From contig CAWIMB010000002.1 of the NCBI GenBank assembly GCA_963837155.1, forward strand, positions 2,356,001-2,420,000: a stretch of DNA of 64,000 bases, written 5' to 3'. Below, piece after piece: positions 9,759 to 17,204 of the stretch. The position numbers were made by a program, and so were the translations under genes. The stretch is from DASQHW01 sp963837155 (GTDB taxonomy: Bacteria > Actinomycetota > Acidimicrobiia > IMCC26256 > PALSA-610). How positions within the stretch are numbered: position 1 is the stretch's first letter; each line of letters begins with the position of its first letter. The notes under the pieces are model-generated. The model made no database searches. It saw nothing but the letters and a program-made list of their open reading frames with translations, and was not told the DNA's origin.

Positions 9759-10181
9759 TCAATCTCGAGATGCGTGCGTGATTCGCCGGCCGGTAATCGC
9801 TCCGCCCGCGATGCACATCCAGTGCACCTTCGGCCCCGACACCCATGGACTCAGCGGCAACTGTGCGAACTCGCGCAAGCGCACGGGATCCCGTTCCTCG
9901 TGGGCGCGGCCGACCACCAACACGCTCCAGCCGTCGTGATACAGCGCGTCCGCGCCGTCGATCTCGAACGCGACTCGACGACCATCGGCTGCGTGCAGCT
10001 TGGTGCCCGGGTCTGACCGGAAGACGATCTGGCGACCGCAGAGCGCATAGTTGACGGGAAATATCAGCGGCTGGCCGTCGACAGCAACCGCGAGCCGACC
10101 GAGATGGTGATCGCTCAGCAACGTGAGGCACTCGTCAAGCTCGATCGGGTCGAGGCGGGTATGAACTTCGACAACCATCAT
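9759..10181 (-). CDS. PPOX-like (pyridoxamine 5'-phosphate oxidase family) flavin protein 1
   Basis: About 140 residues with the split-barrel flavin-binding signature of this family: LLSDHHLGRLAVAVDGQP, LIFPVNYALCGRQIVFRSDPGT and VAFEIDGADALYHDGWSVLVVG. Relatives bind FMN, F420 or haem and are typical members of the mycobacterial DosR regulon. The ATG at 10181 is chosen because its first base pairs overlap the stop of the CBS gene (ATGATG/TGA), giving coupling; a longer frame to 10259 has no support. Residues that would separate F420 from FMN binding cannot be judged by eye. It is one of three paralogues in this island. Confidence 0.8.
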   Translation of the reverse strand: MMVVEVHTRLDPIELDECLTLLSDHHLGRLAVAVDGQPLIFPVNYALCGRQIVFRSDPGTKLHAADGRRVAFEIDGADALYHDGWSVLVVGRAHEERDPVRLREFAQLPLSPWVSGPKVHWMCIAGGAITGRRITHASRD

Positions 10182-10606
10182 CCGCTCCCTTCCACGTGGA
10201 GTGCGACGCGGAGCGCGCCCAGCCACGACGTGCCGCCCCACAACGCGCCCGTGGCGCACGCGAGCGTGATCACCCCGAGGGGTGTGCCCGCATCCACGAC
10301 CACCAGCGAGCGGCGGCCGGTCATGATCATGATCGTCGCCGCTTCCTCGGCCGTCGTTGTCGCAGGCACGAACTGCGGCGCCGCTCGCCGAATGTCAGCG
10401 AGCAGCGTCTCGCCCGTAGCTCCGATCGCGAGTGCGACGACCAGGTCGCGCTCGGTCACCTCGGTGAGCGGGTCGGAATCGACGACGAGCACGTCGCTCC
10501 CCGTCCCGGCGAGCAACGCCGCGACCTGGGCGAGTGACGCCTCAGGCGCGATCCGCAGGACGGGCCGCACATCAAGATCAGTGACAACCATGTGAGTGGT
10601 CTCCAT
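10178..10606 (-). CDS. Two-CBS-domain regulatory protein
   Basis: A 142-residue stand-alone CBS pair. The first repeat contains ASLAQVAALLAGTGSDVLVVDS and DPLTEVTERDLVVAL. The second contains FVPATTTAEEAATIMIMTG and RRSLVVVDAGTPLGVITL. Such proteins sense adenine nucleotides and are common hypoxic/DosR-regulon members (compare mycobacterial Hrp1). The first gene of a three-gene minus-strand unit (CBS, PPOX, receiver-like). A DosR-like box lies 36 bp before its start, the same spacing as for the universal stress protein at 14177. Confidence 0.82.
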   Translation of the reverse strand: METTHMVVTDLDVRPVLRIAPEASLAQVAALLAGTGSDVLVVDSDPLTEVTERDLVVALAIGATGETLLADIRRAAPQFVPATTTAEEAATIMIMTGRRSLVVVDAGTPLGVITLACATGALWGGTSWLGALRVALHVEGSG

Positions 10607-10641
10607 GTCACGAGCGTCCTCTCTCGCCTGGCACGCAGTCA

Positions 10642-10655
10642 GGGCCGAACGTCAC
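10642..10655 (-). promoter_or_regulatory. DosR/DevR-like box upstream of the CBS operon
   Basis: The plus strand reads GGGCCGAACGTCAC, matching the box at 14213 (GGGCCAAAGGTCCC) at 11 of 14 positions. It sits in the short gap between the MCO stop and the CBS start, 36 bp before the CBS start codon. The assignment is inference from similarity to the known DosR palindrome and the shared spacing. Confidence 0.5.
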
Positions 10656-10661
10656 CACCTG

Positions 10662-12041
10662 TTAGGGCATGACGATGAACGTCGTCACCATGCCGAACAT
10701 CCCGTTCTCACCCTCGGCGTGATTGAGGATGTGGCAATGGAACGCCCATACCCCGGGCTTGCCGTTCGCGCCCAGGAAATCGGCAGTCGCATGGACGAGC
10801 ACCGTGTACCGCTCGCCGGGCGCGACCGAGATGGTGTCCGCTTCGTACGGCTGCGGCAGGGCGAACCCGTCCTTGCCGATCACGAGCTGGGGCAACCCGT
10901 GCAGGTGCATCGGGTGGATCTGCAGACCTTCGTTGAGATACGTGATCTCGACCCAGTCGCCGACCTTCGCAATCACGGGTGCGGTGGCGGGGAACGACTT
11001 GCCGTTCAGCGAGAGGCCGATCGCGCCCGTGTCGTTCAACACCATCGGCACCTGCTGGGTGACCGGACCAACGCCGGCGGGTAGCGGAGGATCACCGATC
11101 TGTATGACTCCGGCGAGGCCGTCGGGCACCTGGTGTTCGGCGTGGTGATGCGAGTGGTACATGCCGAACGCCGGCCCCTTGGCGACGAACTCATATGTGA
11201 ACTTCGCGCCTGGCTTCACGGGCGCCTGGTTCACGTCCGGGACGCCGTCCATTGCGTTCGGCGTTTGGATGCCGTGGAAGTGAATCGCGGTTGACTGTGG
11301 CAGCTGATTGTCGAGGACGATGCGTACCTTGTCACCGACGCCGACCTTGATCCACGGACCGGGAACTTGACCGTTGTAGGCCCATGCCTGCACCGTCTTG
11401 CCGGGTGCGACCTCCCAGTCGATGACCGAAGCGGTCAGGTCGAACTCCTTGGTACCGTCGGCGCGCACCTTGGGCGCGAGCGGCTTGTTGCCGACCCCCT
11501 TGGTGTTCGCGCCTTTGGTCAGCTGGGCGACGTACGCATCGACCGGCTTCTTCATCGTGGCGTCGGACTGGTCGTTGCCGGCGCGCAGCTCGGCATCGCT
11601 CTCCGCCGCATTCGCGCCGCCGCTGCCGCTGCCGCTGCCGATGTGCAGCATCGCCTTCATACCGAGCGATTCATGCCCGGCAACTTCGCAGAACACCTCG
11701 TAGGTGCCGGCCTTCAAGTCCTTGAGGTCAATCGTGTCAGCGTCGCCGGGCTTCAGCTGCTTTGTTTTCAACGATGTGCCCTTGACCCTGAGATTGTGCT
11801 CGACGCCGCCCGTATTGCTGACGACGAGTGTGCCGCCCACGGGGGCGGTGATCATCTCCGGCGTGATCCCAAACTCGCGGAGGGACACCTGTACGCCGCC
11901 GGCCGGGAGTGCGGCGCTCGACTTGGAGTCCGCGTGCGCGGCAACGATCAATGCAGCGAATGCGAGGAGCGCGGCGAGTAACGCAAAGACGGCGTTCGCT
12001 GCTCCCAATGCTTCTCGATCTTCTCGCTTGAACAACCGCAC
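10662..12041 (-). CDS. Multicopper oxidase with N-terminal cupredoxin domain
   Basis: A 459-residue exported copper oxidase. GTG 12041 is chosen as start because AGGAGG lies 7 nt upstream; the frame extends further but lacks such a site. After a signal anchor there is a plastocyanin-like domain with type-1 ligands readable as His in VEHNLRVKG, then CEVAGHESLGM. After a Gly/Ser linker comes a two-domain laccase-like core with copper motifs AIHFHGIQT, YHSHHHAEHQ, IHPMHLHG and HCHILNHAEGENGM. The extra cupredoxin may act as a built-in electron donor or acceptor. This is laccase-like rather than a typical Cu-nitrite reductase, though substrate is uncertain. It is divergent from a PPOX gene across two DosR-like boxes. 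Confidence 0.88.
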   Translation of the reverse strand: MRLFKREDREALGAANAVFALLAALLAFAALIVAAHADSKSSAALPAGGVQVSLREFGITPEMITAPVGGTLVVSNTGGVEHNLRVKGTSLKTKQLKPGDADTIDLKDLKAGTYEVFCEVAGHESLGMKAMLHIGSGSGSGGANAAESDAELRAGNDQSDATMKKPVDAYVAQLTKGANTKGVGNKPLAPKVRADGTKEFDLTASVIDWEVAPGKTVQAWAYNGQVPGPWIKVGVGDKVRIVLDNQLPQSTAIHFHGIQTPNAMDGVPDVNQAPVKPGAKFTYEFVAKGPAFGMYHSHHHAEHQVPDGLAGVIQIGDPPLPAGVGPVTQQVPMVLNDTGAIGLSLNGKSFPATAPVIAKVGDWVEITYLNEGLQIHPMHLHGLPQLVIGKDGFALPQPYEADTISVAPGERYTVLVHATADFLGANGKPGVWAFHCHILNHAEGENGMFGMVTTFIVMP

Positions 12042-12106
12042 GCGTTTGCCTCCTCGGGCGATCACAACAACTGCTCGAGGATCGACGTTTCGCGGCGTTC
12101 GGATCA

Positions 12107-12143
12107 GGGCCGCAGGTGGACATCGGGCAGGGCCGGATGGCCC
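12107..12143. promoter_or_regulatory. Divergent DosR-like box pair between MCO and PPOX genes
   Basis: The better site, GGGCCGGATGGCCC at 12130-12143, has perfect GGGCC/GGCCC arms and ends 35 bp before the PPOX start at 12179, the same spacing as at other boxes. A weaker one, GGGCCGCAGGTGGA, lies at 12107-12120 toward the MCO gene. The centres are about two helical turns apart, as in known paired DosR sites (inference). Confidence 0.5.
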
Positions 12144-12178
12144 TCCCCGATGCCCCAAATCAGAGGCATACTCGGGAT

Positions 12179-12596
12179 ATGACTCACGAAGGCATCGATG
12201 TGCTCGATCGAACGGATTGCTACAACCTTCTCAAGGACCGGAGACTCGGGCGCGTTGGCGTCAAACTCGCCGACGAGCTCCTGATCCTGCCCGTGTACTA
12301 CGCCCTGGTCGGCGAAGACATCGTGTTCAGGACGAGCCCCGGGACGAAGCTGGACGCGGCGGTACTGCACACGAGTGTCGCCTTCGAAGTCGACAATGAC
12401 ATGCCGAGCTGGAGCGTGCTCGTCAGCGGGCACGCCGAAGAATTGCGCGACCGCTACGAGACGGAGAACGCGGTGGGCGCTGCTCGAAGGAGACTGGCCC
12501 GCCGGCGAACGGGAGCGCATCGTGCGCATCCGCGCCGAGAAGGTCACCGGCCGCCGTCTGCGAATGATCAATCTGGCACGATCCGACGTCCGGTGA
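12179..12596 (+). CDS. PPOX-like flavin protein 2 (one frameshift)
   Basis: Begins at ATG 12179 (MTHEGIDVLDRTDCYNLLKD) and shows the split-barrel pattern RLGRVGVKLADELLILPVYY, DIVFRTSPGTKLDAAV and VAFEVDNDMPSWSVLVSG. A single frameshift near 12475 moves the C terminus to another frame, which reads ALLEGDWPAGERERIVRIRAEKVTGRRL and stops at 12596. The ending VTGRRL matches the C termini of the paralogues (AITGRRI, LITGRRI), which supports the reconstruction. It overlaps the third PPOX gene tail-to-tail by about 29 bp and is preceded by the box at 12130. Confidence 0.78.
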
Positions 12597-12975
12597 TCAG
12601 TTCCGGGCGTAGCCGCACGTAGTTGCTGCGGTCGCCGTTCGCCCACGCATTGATCTCGTAGCTGTGGAGACGATCGAGCTCGTGCGGGTCGGTGATCATC
12701 GTCGAACGCCCGACAACGAGCACCGACCAGCCGGAGCGAGTCTCCGTGTCGTAGGCGTCGACCTCAAAGGCGATCACTGCCCGCTGCGTCGCCGCGTCAA
12801 GCTTGGTGCCCTCGCCGGTGCGAAACAACACGTCGCCGTCGACGTACGCATAGTTGACCGGCGTGATGACGGGGAGGCCGTGGATCGTGACGCCCACACG
12901 CCCGACCCCGCCCGGTTGCAGGAGCTCGCCGCATTCCTGCTCGGTGAGCAATTCGAGGCCTTCGTTGATCAGCAT
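12568..12975 (-). CDS. PPOX-like flavin protein 3
   Basis: An intact 135-residue member of the same family: LLQPGGVGRVGVTIHGLP, VITPVNYAYVDGDVLFRTGEG, VIAFEVDAYDTETRSGWSVL and the terminal LITGRRIVPD. It is a size and motif match to the other two paralogues and to DosR-regulon nitroreductase/PPOX-like proteins. The start ATG at 12975 begins MLINEGLELLTEQECGELL, a normal family N terminus. Upstream to 13059 there is only a poor match to the island's box (near 13031), so its control is unclear. Confidence 0.8.
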   Translation of the reverse strand: MLINEGLELLTEQECGELLQPGGVGRVGVTIHGLPVITPVNYAYVDGDVLFRTGEGTKLDAATQRAVIAFEVDAYDTETRSGWSVLVVGRSTMITDPHELDRLHSYEINAWANGDRSNYVRLRPELITGRRIVPD

Positions 12976-13059
12976 CGCACCATCATCGGCGTGGCCGGCG
13001 GCGGCGGCGAGAGTCGAACGGCCCTCTCGAGACCCCTCTATGGCCCATCCAAGATCCCG

Positions 13060-13713
13060 TTACTCGCGTGGCTTCTCATTCTGGAGACGAGCGGCGAAGA
13101 CTGCCGCCTCGGTCCGGCGCTCCATGCCGAGCTTCGCGAGCAAGTGCGAGACGTAGTTCTTCACGGTCTTCTCGGCGAGAAACATGCGCTCGGCAATCTG
13201 GCGATTCGTGAGCCCTTCCGCGATCAACTCGAGAATCTTCCGCTCCTGTTCCGTGAGTCGAGCCAGACGCTCGTCCTCCTCGGGTCCCTTGCGGAGTCGC
13301 TCGAGTACCTGCGCCGTCACCTCGGGCGCGAGCAATGACTGGCCGGCCGCAACGCGACGGACGGCGTCGACGAAGTCCGTGCCCTTGACCTGCTTCAGGA
13401 GGTAGCCAGCGGCGCCCGCCATGATTGCGTCGAACAGCGCCTCATCGTCGGCGAACGACGTCAAGATCAGGCAGTTGATGCTCGAGTCTCGCGAGCGGAC
13501 CTCGCGACACACTTCGACTCCATTGCCGTCCGGAAGACGCATGTCGATGACGGCAACATCAGGACGCGTGGGCGGGATCCGCGAGAGCGCTTCCTCGGCA
13601 CTGCCGGCTTCGCCGACGACCTCGACGTCGTCGCACTGCTCGAGCAACTCGCGTACCCCGCGTCGCACGACCTCATGGTCGTCGACGAGGAAGACTCGGA
13701 TCGACATTGTCAT
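13060..13713 (-). CDS. devR: DevR/DosR-like NarL-family response regulator
   Basis: A 217-residue regulator with receiver domain (D57 in VIDMRLPDGNG, T85, K107) and LuxR-type helix-turn-helix. The helix-turn-helix text FLAEKTVKNYVSHLLAKLGM and the following ERRTEAAVFA are almost identical to Mycobacterium tuberculosis DosR, including the Lys and Asn residues known to contact the GGGAC half-sites. It lies 33 bp downstream of the universal stress gene, in one transcript governed by the boxes at 14213 and 14271, which implies autoregulation. The cognate kinase is not adjacent; the PAS kinase at 3.6 kb has a DosS-like H-box. Confidence 0.88.
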   Translation of the reverse strand: MTMSIRVFLVDDHEVVRRGVRELLEQCDDVEVVGEAGSAEEALSRIPPTRPDVAVIDMRLPDGNGVEVCREVRSRDSSINCLILTSFADDEALFDAIMAGAAGYLLKQVKGTDFVDAVRRVAAGQSLLAPEVTAQVLERLRKGPEEDERLARLTEQERKILELIAEGLTNRQIAERMFLAEKTVKNYVSHLLAKLGMERRTEAAVFAARLQNEKPRE

Positions 13714-13746
13714 CCCTTTCCTGGAAGCAGCACGGCGCCTTGCATA

Positions 13747-14177
13747 TCACGGCACGATCACGAGTGGGCGGTCGAGGTGATGTGAGAGTTGATGGCTCGT
13801 ACTGCCGAGCAGCAGCTCTGTGAAGCCACCCCGTCCCCTCCGTCCGCAGACAACGAGATCCGCCTGCTCGCTCCGTGCGGTCTCGATGATCACGTGGGCC
13901 GGGCGGCCCTCCATCTGCACCACCCGATATTCGACGCCGGCATCCGCGAGCGGCTTGGCCCAATCACCGCGACGACGGCGTCGCGGAGCTCGTCGCGCTG
14001 TTCGGATGTCAGCCCGGGATACGCGTAGTAGGGGCCGAGACCGAGCGCGACCGGTATCTCGATCGCGTGCACCACGACCACTTCGGCGTCCAACGCCTGG
14101 GCGTACGCCGCACCCCAGCGCACGGCTCGCTCAGAAGGAGCGGAGCCATCAACGCCGACGACGATCTTCGAGGTCAC
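13747..14177 (-). CDS. Universal stress protein 1 (one frameshift)
   Basis: UspA-fold nucleotide-binding stress protein. GTG at 14177 opens VTSKIVVGVDGSAPSERAV, continuing with AEVVVVHAIEIPV. After a one-base frameshift near 13960 the frame reads DWAKPLADAGVEYRVV and ends with the ATP-binding G-x2-G-x9-GS loop (CGRRGRGGF, LLLGSTSHQL) and PLVIVP at 13747. It is about 60 percent identical by eye to the second USP at 17205, including GSTSHxLxHHLxRPLVIVP. First gene of the devR transcript. A DosR-like box lies 35 bp before its start. Confidence 0.82.
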
Positions 14178-14212
14178 GCCCCCATCGTGCCTGCTGTTCC
14201 ACGGACTGGTCA

Positions 14213-14226
14213 GGGCCAAAGGTCCC
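14213..14226 (-). promoter_or_regulatory. DosR/DevR-like box, proximal to usp-devR
   Basis: Plus strand GGGCCAAAGGTCCC; minus strand GGGACCTTTGGCCC, which matches the half-site layout of the known mycobacterial DosR palindrome. It ends 35 bp before the GTG of the universal stress gene. It is the best match in the window. Confidence 0.62.
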
Positions 14227-14270
14227 TGGCCGCGCGTGGGAGCCGGACCGGTGTCGGGCCCGGGCGCGAC

Positions 14271-14284
14271 GGGCCAGAGGTCCC
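14271..14284. promoter_or_regulatory. DosR/DevR-like box, distal copy
   Basis: GGGCCAGAGGTCCC, identical to the proximal box at 13 of 14 positions and 58 bp away. Placed between divergent genes (usp-devR on the minus strand, membrane protein at 14386 on the plus strand), it could serve both. Confidence 0.58.
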
Positions 14285-14385
14285 CCACGATCAGGGCGGG
14301 TCGGCACTGCTGGGCCCCGAGCACGATGGCGAAGATACGAGCGTCCGATGCACGGCGCACCGGAACACCACACAAGGGAGCCATC

Positions 14386-14979
14386 ATGCGAGTCACGAAC
14401 TGGCTGAAGACGGTGCCCGCCCTCGTGATCATCGGGTCGATGCTGTTCCTCGTCCTGGCGATCGGTGGCGGGCTCCTGCTCTGGGGATCGAACTTTGCCA
14501 ACAACATGGTGCACAGTCAGCTGTCAGAGCAGAAGATCGCCTTCCCGCCCAAGGGCCCAGCTCTTGACCCGAAGGAATTCCCCGGGCTGCAGAAGTACGC
14601 CGGGCAGACGGTCGACAACGGACCGAAGGCCAAGGCATACGCCGATCAGTTCATCAAGGTGCACTTGCAGCAGGTCGCCGGCGGCAAGACGTACTCCGAG
14701 GTGAGCGCGTTGTCGAGGGCGAACCCGAACGACCAGGAACTCGCCGGTCAGGTGGACACGCTGTTCCGCGGTGAGACACTGCGCGGTCTGCTGCTGAACG
14801 TGTGGGGCTGGGCAACCGTTGGAGCGATCGCCTACTGGGTCGGCATCGCGGCGTTGCTCGGTGCGGTTGCGGTGTTCGCAGGGCTCGTGCTCGGCTTCAT
14901 CATGCACGAGCGTCAGCGGACGAACGAGAAGGTGTCCGTGCACCTCGACGAAGTGCGGGTACCGGTCACCGTCAACTAG
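14386..14979 (+). CDS. Two-helix membrane protein of unknown function
   Basis: A 197-residue protein. ATG 14386 is chosen for the ribosome site AAGGGAG just upstream; a longer frame from 14236 crosses the regulatory boxes and is not credible. It has an N-terminal helix (ALVIIGSMLFLVLAIGGGLL), an extracytoplasmic loop of roughly 90 residues, a second helix (IAYWVGIAALLGAVAVFAGL) and a charged cytoplasmic tail (HERQRTNEKVSVHLDEVRVP). No enzyme motif is seen. The two-helix layout is common in uncharacterised actinobacterial proteins. Followed directly by a strong hairpin. Confidence 0.7.
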   Translation: MRVTNWLKTVPALVIIGSMLFLVLAIGGGLLLWGSNFANNMVHSQLSEQKIAFPPKGPALDPKEFPGLQKYAGQTVDNGPKAKAYADQFIKVHLQQVAGGKTYSEVSALSRANPNDQELAGQVDTLFRGETLRGLLLNVWGWATVGAIAYWVGIAALLGAVAVFAGLVLGFIMHERQRTNEKVSVHLDEVRVPVTVN

Positions 14980-14997
14980 TCGCCGACCACAATTCTC

Positions 14998-15041
14998 AAC
15001 GCGGAATGCCCCATCCCGAAAAGGATGGGGCATTCCGCGTT
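14998..15041 (+). terminator. Strong 19-bp hairpin after the membrane-protein gene
   Basis: A perfect inverted repeat with 19-bp arms (14998-15016 and 15023-15041) and a 6-base loop CGAAAA. It starts about 20 bp after the stop codon. There is no T-run, as is usual for high-GC actinobacterial terminators. Confidence 0.8.
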
Positions 15042-15150
15042 GTGCATGCTCGGCACGCCCACCTTCTACCTTCCGCAGCGGGACGAACGGCTCTGTCACG
15101 CCGCTCCCGATGTTGCGATGCTCGTCCTATCGAACAAACGAACGAGGAGC

Positions 15151-15360
15151 ATGGCGATGAAGGGACACGTTGGAGACGAGATCATTGTGGAAGGCCGGAA
15201 CCTCGGTGATCTTGCCCGCGAGGGCGAGGTTCTGGAGGTACTGGAGACCGGCGGCGTGACGCACTACCGGGTGCGCTGGGACGACGGCACCGACTGCATC
15301 TTCTTCCCGAGTTCGGACGCGCACTTCGTTCGTCCCGGTGCAGTCAAGCGCGTGGGTTGA
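15151..15360 (+). CDS. DUF1918 small protein
   Basis: A 69-residue beta-rich protein starting MAMKGHVGDEIIVEG, with the DUF1918 core VTHYRVRWDDGTDCIFFPSSDA and a short basic end. ATG 15151 has GAGGAGC immediately upstream. The fold is an SH3-like barrel; function is unknown, but the family is frequent among actinobacterial stress and dormancy genes. It ends 8 bp before the convergent ABC permease gene. A weak box-like sequence 57 bp upstream was not judged convincing. Confidence 0.8.
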   Translation: MAMKGHVGDEIIVEGRNLGDLAREGEVLEVLETGGVTHYRVRWDDGTDCIFFPSSDAHFVRPGAVKRVG

Positions 15361-15368
15361 ACCTGTCG

Positions 15369-16163
15369 CTATCCGATATCACGCCGTCCGAACGCGAGTA
15401 CCGCGCCGCCGACGCACGCGAGTGTTACGCCGGCGAGAAGCGCGACGTGCAGCGGCTCAAGGCCGTGCCGCAGCGGATCGTTGCCGGAATACCACCAGAA
15501 CGGCGAGACGGGCCGGAAGCGCCGCAATCCTTCGACGAGGGCGGCGAGCGACGTCAACAGATACGCAGCGATCGCACTCGCGGCCGCAATACCTGCCGCC
15601 AATGCGCGGTGGCCCGTCATACATCCCGCGAGCAACGCGACTGCGCCGAACAACAAGCCCAGCATGTACGCGGAGAACGTGGCTGCAGCCAAACGGTGCA
15701 CGGCGATGCCGAGGTCGAACACGTGGCTACATCCAACGAGCACCACACCGAACGCGACAGTGATCAGCGCCAGGGTGGCGCACAACGCCACGTACTTTTC
15801 GAGGAGCACGCGAGTCCGGGAAACCGGCTGGGCCAAGAGCAACTCGAGCGATCCCGCCTCCTGCTCACCCGCGGTCGCGGCCGACCCGCCCGCGATCATG
15901 TAAGCGATCAGCATGAGCGGGAGCATGAACCCGAAGAGCTCGGCCTGCAGATAGCCGCCGGCGGTGCCGACGCCGGACTTCTCGATGCCGAAGAAGGCGA
16001 GGAGCGCCTCCGGATAGTTCTGCACGAGCCTTTGATACTCGTCACGAATCGAGGGCCACGCCGAGAGCACAGCCAGCGTGAGCAGACCAATGCCCAGACT
16101 CCACCACAGCAACCCGTGACGACGGTCGTACACGGTCTTTGCGAAAACGCTATGCAACCGCAT
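15369..16163 (-). CDS. ABC-2 type transporter permease
   Basis: A 264-residue membrane protein from ATG 16163 (MRLHSVFAKTVYDRRHGLLWW), with six predicted helices. It carries the ABC-2 hallmark segment GEQEAGSLELLLAQPVSRTRVLLEKY between helices 2 and 3. The long extracytoplasmic loop after helix 1 (EYQRLVQNYPEALLAFFGIE) is typical of the NosY/DrrB-like group. It overlaps the ATPase gene by 14 bp, so the pair is translationally coupled. The substrate is unknown; relatives export drugs or lipids. Confidence 0.85.
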   Translation of the reverse strand: MRLHSVFAKTVYDRRHGLLWWSLGIGLLTLAVLSAWPSIRDEYQRLVQNYPEALLAFFGIEKSGVGTAGGYLQAELFGFMLPLMLIAYMIAGGSAATAGEQEAGSLELLLAQPVSRTRVLLEKYVALCATLALITVAFGVVLVGCSHVFDLGIAVHRLAAATFSAYMLGLLFGAVALLAGCMTGHRALAAGIAAASAIAAYLLTSLAALVEGLRRFRPVSPFWWYSGNDPLRHGLEPLHVALLAGVTLACVGGAVLAFGRRDIG

Positions 16164-17052
16164 CCGTACCCGCTTCGAAGTATGCGAGGAAGGCATCCTC
16201 GAGGTCGGCTTCGTGTCCGGCGATGCTCTCGACCGTGAAGCGTGACGCGGCCTTGACCAGGGCGTCCACCGAACCCACGACTGATGCGCGCACCAGGTCG
16301 CCGTCGACGGCAAGATCGCGGACGCCGGGAAGGTTCGCGAATGCATCGGCCGGAACAGGCGCGGCGAAACGGATCTCGACGACCCGCAGCGCCTTCGCCT
16401 CGATCTCGCTGATTGGCTCGATCGTCACCAGTCGACCCTGCCGGATGATCGCCACGCGATGTGCGACTCGCTGCACCTCCGAAAGCACGTGCGACGAGAG
16501 CAACACCGCGGCGCCGCGGCCGATCGCCTCTCGGATCAGCAGCCGGAACTCCCGCTGCGCGACCGGATCGAGGCCGCTCGTCGGCTCGTCCAGGATCAAC
16601 AACTCGGGCCCGTGAAAGAACGCCTGCACAACGCCGATCTTCTGTCGGTTGCCACGCGACAACGTGCCAATCTCCTGGTTGAGCGGGACGCGCAGGCGCT
16701 CGGCAAGCTCTTCGGCGGGCGCCAGATCGCGCACACCTCGCAACGCGGCAAAGAGCTCCAGCAGCTGCCGCCCCTTCAGCCGGTTGTACATGACGAGGTC
16801 GCCCGGGACGTAGCCGATCCGGCCGCGTAGCGCCCGCCCACCCCGACGCGGAGTTTCGCCAAGCACCTCCACCCGCCCTCGCGTCGGACGGATAAGGTCG
16901 AGCAACAACCGGATGGTGGTGGTCTTCCCCGCGCCGTTGGGGCCGAGGAAGCCGACGACCTCTCCGGCATCGACGGTGAAGTTCAGGCCTTCGACGGCGC
17001 GTACCGCGCCGAAGTGCTTCGTCAGCTCTGCGCAAGCGATTACGTGGGGCAC
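16150..17052 (-). CDS. ABC transporter ATP-binding protein, CcmA/DrrA type
   Basis: A 300-residue ATPase with Walker A GPNGAGKTTTIRLLL, signature GTLSRGNRQKIGVVQAFF (Ser-Arg-Gly-Asn-Arg instead of SGGQ, typical of DrrA relatives), Walker B LLILDEPTSGLDP and H-loop LLSSHVLSE, followed by a DUF4162-like C-terminal domain. GTG 17052 is chosen because the frame upstream lacks family similarity and runs into the regulatory region. It lies divergent from universal stress gene 2, with DosR-like sites between them. Confidence 0.87.
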   Translation of the reverse strand: MPHVIACAELTKHFGAVRAVEGLNFTVDAGEVVGFLGPNGAGKTTTIRLLLDLIRPTRGRVEVLGETPRRGGRALRGRIGYVPGDLVMYNRLKGRQLLELFAALRGVRDLAPAEELAERLRVPLNQEIGTLSRGNRQKIGVVQAFFHGPELLILDEPTSGLDPVAQREFRLLIREAIGRGAAVLLSSHVLSEVQRVAHRVAIIRQGRLVTIEPISEIEAKALRVVEIRFAAPVPADAFANLPGVRDLAVDGDLVRASVVGSVDALVKAASRFTVESIAGHEADLEDAFLAYFEAGTDAVA

Positions 17053-17088
17053 ACCTGGATCATCACGTTCGCGGGAAGCGTACGGCAA

Positions 17089-17122
17089 GGACCCTTGCGT
17101 CCCCGACAGGGACCATCGGCTC
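17089..17122. promoter_or_regulatory. DosR-like sites between ABC exporter and universal stress gene 2
   Basis: GGGACCATCGGCTC at 17109-17122 matches the island consensus GGGACCTTTGGCCC at 11 of 14 positions. A second, weaker GGACCCTTGCGTCC lies at 17089-17102, with a centre spacing of 20 bp. They are positioned between divergent genes. Confidence 0.42.
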
Positions 17123-17204
17123 TTCTCGACCGCGTCACGTACCGAGAGACTGGACACAAGGCACCCTGCTCACGAAGAGAGGACAGGAGATCCGCGCGAA
17201 GATC

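Noticed and set aside
15080..15093. GGGACGAACGGCTC as a DosR-like box before DUF1918
   Set aside because: Only 9 of 14 positions match and the spacing differs from the other boxes.
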